DNA from: a virus
Length of the DNA stretch: 40,881 nucleotides
IMG/VR virus record: IMGVR_UViG_3300042879_002539
Location: 1 to 40,881 of that record
Direction: 5' to 3' (one strand)
In this document: positions 13,589-18,810 of the stretch, one piece after another
Layout: each line of letters begins with the position of its first letter
Position numbering within the stretch: position 1 is the first letter of the stretch
Translations under genes and position numbers: made by a program
The notes under the pieces: generated by a model
Databases searched by the model: none
The model's input: the letters and a program-made list of their open reading frames with translations, nothing else
Told to the model about the DNA's origin: nothing

Positions 13589-14296
13589 TCAGGCAGGCAG
13601 CAGGGCGATGCTGCCCGACGCCACGGCAGCCTCCGCCAGGGCAGCGATGGCGAGACGAGCGGCATCCAGTGCCGCCTGGTCGTCGGCGTACCAGCCCTTC
13701 TCGCTCTCAGCGACCTTGACGGCGTTGGTGAAGGCCACGACCGCAGCGGCCAGGGCACGGTTGGCATCGGCCAGCAGGGCCGTGGTCTCGGGGGTCGGCA
13801 CCTCGTCGATCTCGTCGATCGAACCACCCTCGCTCTCGCCGTCGCTCTCGCCGTCGCTCATCGACGGGGCAGCGGCCTTCGCCTTCGCCTGGGGCTGGGC
13901 CAGGGCAGCGATGGCGGCGATGGGGTCGGCCTCAGCACCAGCCGTGCGAATGTCGGCCAGACCGACACCGTTGTTCACGGCCTGGTTGATCAGGCGGCGC
14001 AGGTGATGGGCGACACTGATCTCGCCCTCAGCAGCGACGAGATCGGGCTGGGCCACGATGATCGACCCGACGACACCCAGGCGGCTCACCGTGTCCTTCG
14101 ACACGACGATGCCCTGGTTCTTCGCCTCGTCAGCGATGGAGCGGAGCGAGACCTTGCTGCCCAGGGCAGCGTGGGTGGTGATGGCGGCGTTGGTCAGTGC
14201 ATCGGCGGCACTGACACGGGCACCGGCAAGTGCCTCGTCGGCACGGTCGGCGGCGATGATGGCGGCGATGACAGCGGCAGCAGTGTTGGTGTGCAT
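13589..14296 (-). CDS. Putative helix-turn-helix DNA-binding protein, alanine-rich
   Basis: The 235-residue protein has a helical Ala-rich N-terminus (1-47). A typical helix-turn-helix follows at about 49-73 (SLRSIADEA, then VSKDTVSRLG). Next come a short alpha/beta region, an acidic Ser/Glu/Gly linker (about 147-166) and an Ala-rich C-terminal helix bundle. It is the first leftward gene beside the control region, a common place for a phage regulator. It is therefore the best candidate to bind one of the repeat families there; this is inference. The ATG has GGGAGAACCAACC upstream. Confidence 0.8.
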   Translation of the reverse strand: MHTNTAAAVIAAIIAADRADEALAGARVSAADALTNAAITTHAALGSKVSLRSIADEAKNQGIVVSKDTVSRLGVVGSIIVAQPDLVAAEGEISVAHHLRRLINQAVNNGVGLADIRTAGAEADPIAAIAALAQPQAKAKAAAPSMSDGESDGESEGGSIDEIDEVPTPETTALLADANRALAAAVVAFTNAVKVAESEKGWYADDQAALDAARLAIAALAEAAVASGSIALLPA

Positions 14297-14462
14297 GGCG
14301 GTTGGTTCTCCCTAGTGGTGAGTGATGGAGCGAGATGCTCCCCGGTACAGCCATTGCTGGCTGCACTGGGCAACCCCTCGCAGGGTTGCGGCGCACGAAC
14401 CGTGGTGTCCATCCCACGTTGAATCCCCCGGCCTCATGTCAGCGGTTCGGTGATTCGTGCGC

Positions 14463-14489
14463 CCGTCTGTCTCATCGTGAGACAGGCAG
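14463..14489 (-). repeat. GTCTCA-N3-TGAGAC hairpin, 8-bp core stem
   Basis: The core (14469-14483, loop TCG) has two more Watson-Crick pairs, then a mismatch, then three more pairs, one of them G-U on the minus strand. The stop codon of the possible gene at 14472 lies inside it. Confidence 0.7.
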
Positions 14490-14876
14490 CAGGGGGACTC
14501 TCTCCCCCGTCACCGTCGTTCCCAGGAGCGAGCCTCCCCCCGTGACGGTGCCATAGCCTGGTTCGCAGAGGATGCAATCCCCGTGGGCAGCACAACCCAG
14601 CGGCTTGGCCGGGTTGCCAGGAAGTCCACGCTTGACCCCATCGGAGGGGGAGCGTGGGCCTGGCGGCTGCTTGACGTACAGCAGGCGGTTCTTCAGTTTC
14701 AAAGGAGCAGGGCCGGTGGCCCGGTGGGCGGTATGCGGCCCGACCAGAACCGTAGTCCCTGGTGGTGTCGAACGGTAATCAGGGGGCTGATTTGACGCAT
14801 ATGCACTAGAAACGGCCCAAATCCGTAGTGCATATGCACTAGGAGACTGTCCCCTGAGTAGGGGGTTCTGATGCAT
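14472..14876 (-). CDS. Possible gene ending in the GTCTCA hairpin
   Basis: A minus-strand frame reads through a plausible segment (LKLKNRLLYVKQPPG, then CAAHGDCILCEPGYG) with GC-rich third positions. It ends GTC TCA CGA TGA inside the hairpin, exactly as the gene at 2311-2829 does. Against it: the only ATG (14876) lies within the GCATATG repeats, has no close ribosome site, and no good internal start is seen. It may be a decayed gene, a gene with an odd start, or chance. Confidence 0.3.
   Translation of the reverse strand: MHQNPLLRGQSPSAYALRIWAVSSAYASNQPPDYRSTPPGTTVLVGPHTAHRATGPAPLKLKNRLLYVKQPPGPRSPSDGVKRGLPGNPAKPLGCAAHGDCILCEPGYGTVTGGGSLLGTTVTGERVPLLPVSR
14777..14792. repeat. Inverted repeat AATCAG-GGGG-CTGATT
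   Basis: A perfect 6-bp inverted repeat with a GGGG loop, immediately left of the first GCATATGCACTAG element. The role is unknown. Confidence 0.5.
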
Positions 14877-14908
14877 ATGGACTAGATGCCTGTCCCCTCG
14901 TCAGGGGA
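14797..14908. repeat. Three GCATATGSACTAG repeats with GTCCCCT hairpins
   Basis: The 13-base element occurs at 14797-14809, 14830-14842 and 14873-14885 (the last with G for C). The middle copy extends to the 16-base palindrome TAGTGCATATGCACTA. The second and third copies are each followed by CTGTCCCCT and a matching AGGGG (one hairpin per unit), so the last two are imperfect ~36-base tandem units. This looks like a set of operators for a dimeric regulator. Confidence 0.65.
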
Positions 14909-14953
14909 CTATGGGTGCCGGATTCCGCCCGGTCAGGCCGAAGGCCTCAGTAC

Positions 14954-14979
14954 AGGGAGAGAGAGAGGGAGGGAGGGGG
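14954..14979 (+). repeat. 26-base purine tract with G-run spacing
   Basis: An uninterrupted purine tract with a GA repeat and four runs of three or more G. It fits a loose G-quadruplex pattern (loops of 9, 1 and 1) on the plus strand. Confidence 0.5.
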
Positions 14980-15018
14980 TACTGCTCGGCATGGATGGGT
15001 GCTGCTCGGCACCGCTCG

Positions 15019-15060
15019 GCACTTGCTACCCAGCACGGCCGTAGGCCCGGCAGCAAGTGC
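15019..15060. repeat. Long inverted repeat GCACTTGCT/AGCAAGTGC
   Basis: A 9-bp stem (15019-15027 with 15052-15060) encloses a loop that itself contains GGCC-GTA-GGCC. It is flanked by CTCGGCA repeats. Confidence 0.5.
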
Positions 15061-15130
15061 ACACAGCGGCCGTAGGCCCGTGGGGCTGCACTCACCACGC
15101 ACAACGTGACGCTCGTCACACCGTAGGCCC
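15042..15130. repeat. CGTAGGCCC repeats (three copies)
   Basis: TAGGCCC occurs at 15042, 15073 and 15124, each preceded by CG. The same seven bases recur three more times at 15548-15677 in an ATAGGCCCAT context. Confidence 0.55.
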
Positions 15131-15199
15131 ATTCGACGGGCCATGTGACGATCGACACACCGTGTGACGCCCGACACATGCCATGTGACGTTCGTCACA
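15106..15199. promoter_or_regulatory. Four CRP/GlxR-like palindromes
   Basis: GTGACG-N2-CG(T/A)CAC sites lie at 15106-15119, 15144-15159, 15163-15178 and 15184-15199. The best copy (15184) is TGTGACGTTCGTCACA, matching the CRP/GlxR consensus TGTGA-N6-TCACA. Two have CGACACA as the right half, one base from perfect symmetry. The last three start 19 and 21 bases apart, about two helical turns, so bound dimers would lie on one face of the DNA. Confidence 0.65.
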
Positions 15200-15304
15200 C
15201 CTGCGAGAAGGCCGCTCTGTGGGCCTCTGATCGAAGCACCCCCTCTTGCGCCCCCGTCATACCAATCGATAGGAGATCGGCCCTTAGAAACGATCCTCAC
15301 AGGC

Positions 15305-15408
15305 TGTGGATTTCGGCCAAATATGCCCATCTACCAGGGCGTTTCCTTGTGGATAAGGGGTCGAATCTGTTTCGCACAATCCACAGGCTTATCCACAACT
15401 TATCCCCA
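15305..15408. other. DnaA-box cluster, candidate origin
   Basis: Two perfect DnaA boxes (TTATCCACA) lie at 15389-15397 and, inverted, at 15348-15356. A one-mismatch TTATCCCCA is at 15400-15408, and weaker matches are at 15305-15313 (TGTGGATTT) and 15378-15385 (AATCCACA). Five sites in about 100 bases are not expected by chance. They suggest recruitment of host DnaA for phage replication, or a DnaA-regulated promoter. Confidence 0.55.
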
Positions 15409-15430
15409 GACATGTCGGTAGGTACATGGC

Positions 15431-15444
15431 GTGACGTTCGTCAC
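15431..15444. promoter_or_regulatory. CRP/GlxR-like palindrome
   Basis: GTGACG-TT-CGTCAC is a perfect inverted repeat 22 bases right of the DnaA-box cluster. Confidence 0.6.
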
Positions 15445-15520
15445 ATGCGCTCGTTCCCCCACTCGGGGGACACCCCCACCCTTAAACGGCCTCGCCGTGG
15501 CGGAGGCGTGGCAGGGGCCA

Positions 15521-15681
15521 CTCGCTACCGACCATTGCCTACACCAATAGGCCCATTCCAGCACCTCGCTACCGGCTACACCCCATCCCGATAGGCCCAT
15601 TCCAATGTGACGTTCGACACGCCCTACCCCCCCCCCTACTTGATGTGACGTTCGACACACGCACGTCCGATAGGCCCATCC
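15521..15681. repeat. Tandem imperfect repeat ending in ATAGGCCCAT
   Basis: Two units of about 45 bases share CTCGCTACCG, CTACACC and ATAGGCCCATTCC (ending at 15559 and 15603). A partial third copy has ATAGGCCCATCC at 15670-15681. CRP-like sites lie between the second and third. Confidence 0.6.
15606..15659. promoter_or_regulatory. Two CRP/GlxR-like sites upstream of the rightward operon
   Basis: TGTGACGTTCGACAC(A) occurs at 15606-15620 and 15644-15659, separated by a C10 run. They lie 65-115 bases before the first rightward gene, a usual position for an activator or repressor of its promoter. Confidence 0.6.
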
Positions 15682-15687
15682 TGACGC

Positions 15688-15723
15688 ACGACACCGCTTA
15701 TCAACACGGATAGACTCTCTATA
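15688..15723 (+). promoter_or_regulatory. Candidate promoter of the right arm, leaderless
   Basis: ACGACA (15688-15693) and TAGACT (15711-15716, fitting the actinobacterial TANNNT -10) are 17 bases apart. The expected start of RNA coincides with the ATG at 15723. No ribosome site precedes that ATG, so the transcript is probably leaderless. Confidence 0.5.
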
Positions 15724-16496
15724 TGCGGTATTACATCCAGCGACCTGCAAACTCATACGGCTCGGTTGACGTGCACGTACTGAGCGATAAGCGCACTACG
15801 GAAACGATTGACACGTGGGACGGACCAGAAGTAGCGGATGTTGCTGCTACTGGCAACGTGAGGGTAAGTTCACCTCGGGAAGAGCCGAACTTCAACACGG
15901 TGCAGCGTCCTGTGCTTAATGCACGGGGAGAGTTTGAGTACCAAGACAATGGTCTCGTCAAACGGGAAAGCGTGTACAGATCAACGAAGGAGTGGGGTAA
16001 CCCAACTGAACTGTTCACGCACCACTCACCAGTGGTGCAAGAGGCATTCGTCGATCCCTCGCTGCGCCATGCACTACCCACGATGGTCGGTATGGCTATG
16101 AATGCAATGGGAGCAGGCGGTGACACTCCTGTGGCGGCAAATGACCTATCCAAGTGGTCAAGTACCTTGTCTAGGAAGGCCGCTAAGCGTGGACTGACAA
16201 AGGGCCACCCAGAGAACGTGAACATGAGCGTTACGAACAGCATCGACATGTATCCAAGGCATGAGCGCATGTACCACACCAACGATGCTGGTGAGCGCAT
16301 TCCTACCTTCCAGGTAGACGGTGCTAAAGAGGCAACTCCAGAAGAGGTGTCGGCTGCTCGTTCTTGGGTAAAGAGCCGTGTGAAAGGCAAACGAGGAGAG
16401 CAATTTAAGGACGTTGAGGACGGTCTATCGGTTTCTCAGCGTGAATGGCAGGCACAACGTATCAACCCAGGCCCAGGTCAGGAGTCACTGTTCTAA
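15723..16496 (+). CDS. Unknown protein, paralogue of 16969-17730, ends in QESLF
   Basis: The 257-residue protein shares a central block with the protein at 16969-17730: ELFTH, DPxLRHxxPTMVG, and SSTLSRxAxxRGL (about residues 95-155). The paralogues probably have the same fold. Its last five residues, QESLF, resemble a bacterial sliding-clamp-binding pentapeptide. The start has no ribosome site but sits 6 bases after a -10-like hexamer. The function is unknown. It is the first gene of the right arm and so probably expressed early. Confidence 0.8.
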   Translation: MRYYIQRPANSYGSVDVHVLSDKRTTETIDTWDGPEVADVAATGNVRVSSPREEPNFNTVQRPVLNARGEFEYQDNGLVKRESVYRSTKEWGNPTELFTHHSPVVQEAFVDPSLRHALPTMVGMAMNAMGAGGDTPVAANDLSKWSSTLSRKAAKRGLTKGHPENVNMSVTNSIDMYPRHERMYHTNDAGERIPTFQVDGAKEATPEEVSAARSWVKSRVKGKRGEQFKDVEDGLSVSQREWQAQRINPGPGQESLF

Positions 16497-16969
16497 TGAC
16501 TCTTGGACCGCAATTTCAACCGTTTGGTGACATACGTGACGACGATCCAAATGTCCGCAAGTACACCCCTGAAGGAAGCAAACGGAGTTTTGAACTCCGC
16601 CATGAATACGGGTCAGTAGTCTCTCGTCAGATCGGGAAACCGGACGACATTCTTCCTGGTGGAAGGGCTGTGAAACGAGTTTCTGGAATACTTGGCACGT
16701 GGGGGGATAATGACAGTAGGGAAGTACTGCACGTTCAGGTGAACACAGGGTTTAGGGGAATGGGTATTGGTGCTGCCATGCTGTCGATGGCGCAAGAGAA
16801 GTACCCAAGCCTTTCCCACAGTACCCAATTGAGCGCAGAAGGGGCGCGGTTTGCCCACGCAAACCCACTTCCTGGTGATACAGAGAAGACGAAGAAGGCA
16901 CAAGCAAGGAAGTTGACTGCCGATGCTGCCACCACAATGCTCGGTGGGCCACGGAGAACGGGATTCTAA
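16496..16969 (+). CDS. GNAT-family acetyltransferase-like protein
   Basis: The 157-residue protein has VLHVQVNTGFRGMGIGAAML (about 78-96). RGMGIG at 87-92 is the acetyl-CoA pyrophosphate loop of GNAT enzymes, preceded by the usual beta strand. The C-terminal HSTQLSAEGARFAHAN fits the beta5-alpha4 end of the fold. It probably acetylates a small molecule or protein; the substrate is unknown. The start and stop each share one base with the neighbouring genes (TAATG), placing it between the two paralogues in one operon. Confidence 0.75.
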   Translation: MTLGPQFQPFGDIRDDDPNVRKYTPEGSKRSFELRHEYGSVVSRQIGKPDDILPGGRAVKRVSGILGTWGDNDSREVLHVQVNTGFRGMGIGAAMLSMAQEKYPSLSHSTQLSAEGARFAHANPLPGDTEKTKKAQARKLTADAATTMLGGPRRTGF

Positions 16970-17730
16970 TGGCTATTCGATACTTTAGAAACATAAAGGG
17001 CGGTGGTTACTCCCTCTTTAACGGCTCTTCTATTGAAGCAGTTTCTGACAAGCGCCAACCGGATGGATACCCCTACGCAAGAGTAACGCTTGAGCCATCA
17101 TTTGAGTCACCGAACTTTGAGCACAAGATCACGTCGCACACTCCTACGGAGACTCTTGTTGAGTCGATCACGAACCCGAACTTCAATCCAAAGAAGGAAC
17201 TCGTTACCTCTTCCGCTTACGGGTATATGAAGGGTAGTGAGGATGAACATCCCAGTGAATTGTTCACTCACGTGCCTCCAGTCATCGATGTTGCCTATTC
17301 TGACCCCAAACTACGTCACGTAATGCCAACAATGGTCGGAATTGCCATGCATGAACTCGGCGCACAGCACGACGTACCAATGGCGAGCGGAACTCTGTCC
17401 CCCTTCTCCTCTACGTTGTCACGTAATGCGGTAAGTAGAGGGCTTGCAGTGCCCAACTTCTCCAATAGAAACATGGAAACAGGGCAGGACACCTACTCGG
17501 AGGATGGAGAAGTGCAGAAATACGCTGCTCCTAAGCGGGAACACATGCCTGAAATGCGTAAAGAAACTACCGGACCACTGTGGGCTGACGAAAAAGTGCC
17601 TGAAGAGCGTGTCAACCAAGGCAGACAGTGGGTTCGTGACCGCATTTCTGCTTCACGTGGCATTTCTCAGCGGGATAAGCCACAAGTTAACCGTGGTGAC
17701 AGCCAATTTGAGCAATTAAAGTTGTTCTGA
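16969..17730 (+). CDS. Unknown protein, paralogue of 15723-16496, ends in QLKLF
   Basis: The 253-residue protein matches the first right-arm protein over its central block (SELFTH, DPKLRHVMPTMVG, FSSTLSRNAVSRGL). Its C-terminus EQLKLF fits the clamp-binding consensus QLxLF very well. The N-terminal region (RYFRNIKGGGYSLF) may be a small beta domain. It is translationally coupled to the GNAT gene. Binding to the host DNA polymerase clamp is inference from the peptide alone. Confidence 0.8.
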   Translation: MAIRYFRNIKGGGYSLFNGSSIEAVSDKRQPDGYPYARVTLEPSFESPNFEHKITSHTPTETLVESITNPNFNPKKELVTSSAYGYMKGSEDEHPSELFTHVPPVIDVAYSDPKLRHVMPTMVGIAMHELGAQHDVPMASGTLSPFSSTLSRNAVSRGLAVPNFSNRNMETGQDTYSEDGEVQKYAAPKREHMPEMRKETTGPLWADEKVPEERVNQGRQWVRDRISASRGISQRDKPQVNRGDSQFEQLKLF

Positions 17731-17762
17731 CAGGTGTTACTCGTGCTAGTGAGGGCAGTGAA

Positions 17763-17894
17763 GTGATACGTGTGGGGAACGTGACGTGGGTGTCGGGAAA
17801 AAATCCGGCCTGTAAACAGTACTTCTACGCTAGGAAAGCGCTAAAGTCGGGCATCAGCCCAGGCAACCGCTGGGAAGACGACCAGCAAGGATAG
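17763..17894 (+). CDS. Small basic protein, 43 aa
   Basis: A GTG-started frame of 43 residues (VTWVSGKNPACKQYFYARKAL, then SPGNRW) with GAGGG 8 bases upstream. Its stop abuts the next ATG. The composition is basic and aromatic, possibly nucleic-acid-binding. No family is recognised. Confidence 0.6.
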   Translation: MIRVGNVTWVSGKNPACKQYFYARKALKSGISPGNRWEDDQQG

Positions 17895-18536
17895 ATGATG
17901 AGTTCAACCTCTAAATCACACATGTCATCCGGTCAGTTCGCTGAACAACTTCCTATGTTCATGTCTGCGCGTGAGATCCAGTCCCAATTTGCCCCACTGT
18001 CTTACGACAAGGTCGATAAGTATGACAACGGCTGGCGAGAAGAGACAGACGACGAGTTGTGGGATCGCAAACTGGACGAATCTCAGTTGAGCAAGGCTGA
18101 CTATGAAAGTACGCACCACGGTCGGGAGTACTACCGTGTGCTCCAGTCTCAGATGAGCAAAATGCCAAGCAGCCAGTTCAATGTGAGTAGGCGAACCGGT
18201 GAAGGCACGTACACGTACCAAGACCGAAAAGAAGACGAGCGTGTAGCAGCAGCGGATGAGCACATCAACTCATACGAATCGTCGCTGTACCACCACCTAT
18301 CTACTGGTGGGGACATTCCTCCTGTGCACCTTGGTCACGACCCTCTAGAGGCACCTGGGTCAGGTAAGGGCAAGACCGTCCTTGGCGGGCACCACCGCAT
18401 TGCAGCACTGGCAGAGGCAGACCCAGATCGTCTGATCGCAGTCCTTCACACCGAAGGTACTGTTCCTCGGGATGCCGGTCACCCAGGTATCTTTGGTGGC
18501 CAGCGAAACCCGAAGAATCCGTACAAGTACACCTGA
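17895..18536 (+). CDS. ParB-like (GHHR) domain protein
   Basis: The 213-residue protein has EQLPMF near the N-terminus (residues 17-22), a clamp-binding-like peptide. A helical charged middle is followed by a C-terminal ParB/sulfiredoxin-like core with IPPVHL, then TVLGGHHRIAAL (about 160-171). The G-x-HR signature binds nucleotide phosphate or forms the ParB catalytic loop; no partner ParA is seen, so it is not a partition pair. ATGATG: the first ATG follows AAGGA by only 3 bases and the second (17898) may be used. Confidence 0.75.
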   Translation: MMSSTSKSHMSSGQFAEQLPMFMSAREIQSQFAPLSYDKVDKYDNGWREETDDELWDRKLDESQLSKADYESTHHGREYYRVLQSQMSKMPSSQFNVSRRTGEGTYTYQDRKEDERVAAADEHINSYESSLYHHLSTGGDIPPVHLGHDPLEAPGSGKGKTVLGGHHRIAALAEADPDRLIAVLHTEGTVPRDAGHPGIFGGQRNPKNPYKYT

Positions 18537-18540
18537 TTCC

Positions 18541-18798
18541 GTGGCGGCTTCTGACAACCTAAATCCGTCACAGATGCGTTTGGTGAAGACCAAGAGCATC
18601 CCAAACGTAGATGACGAGCGTCTGACTGATTCGCTGATGCGCATTCATCAGTCTGTCCACACCGCTGAAGGGCTTCACACTTGGGATAAGCCTCGTCGTG
18701 GTCTGTACGACCTTGGCATGAAGGCGCTTAAGATCAAGAAAGAACTTGATAAGCGCAATGTGTCATCGCCAGTCAATGACTGCAAGTGGTGTTCTTGA
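18541..18798 (+). CDS. Small unknown protein with CKWC end
   Basis: The 85-residue frame starts with GTG 5 bases after the ParB-like gene. The start is uncertain because no clear ribosome site precedes it; ATGs at 18472 and 18574 are alternatives. The body is helical and basic (GMKALKIKKELDKR) and ends CKWCS, a possible half metal site. No family is recognised. Confidence 0.6.
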   Translation: MAASDNLNPSQMRLVKTKSIPNVDDERLTDSLMRIHQSVHTAEGLHTWDKPRRGLYDLGMKALKIKKELDKRNVSSPVNDCKWCS

Positions 18799-18810
18799 TA
18801 CTGTAGTGCT

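Larger units (their letters stand above)
14297..15722. other. Divergent intergenic control region with multiple repeat families
   Basis: About 1.4 kb separates the leftward and rightward arms, with no convincing gene except possibly 14472-14876. It holds three GCATATGSACTAG repeats, two GTCCCCT hairpins, a purine tract (14954-14979), a C10 run (15627-15636) and six TAGGCCC motifs. It also has seven TGTGACG palindromes and a DnaA-box-like cluster (15305-15408). This is the likely main promoter/operator region and a candidate replication origin. Confidence 0.75.

Noticed and set aside
15145-15594. Plus-strand frame (149 aa) across the DnaA boxes
   Set aside because: No ribosome site, crosses all repeat families and has no coding-like pattern.
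14297-15722. tRNA or integration site in the control region
   Set aside because: I looked for cloverleaf arms with a T-loop consensus and for an integrase gene nearby and saw none.
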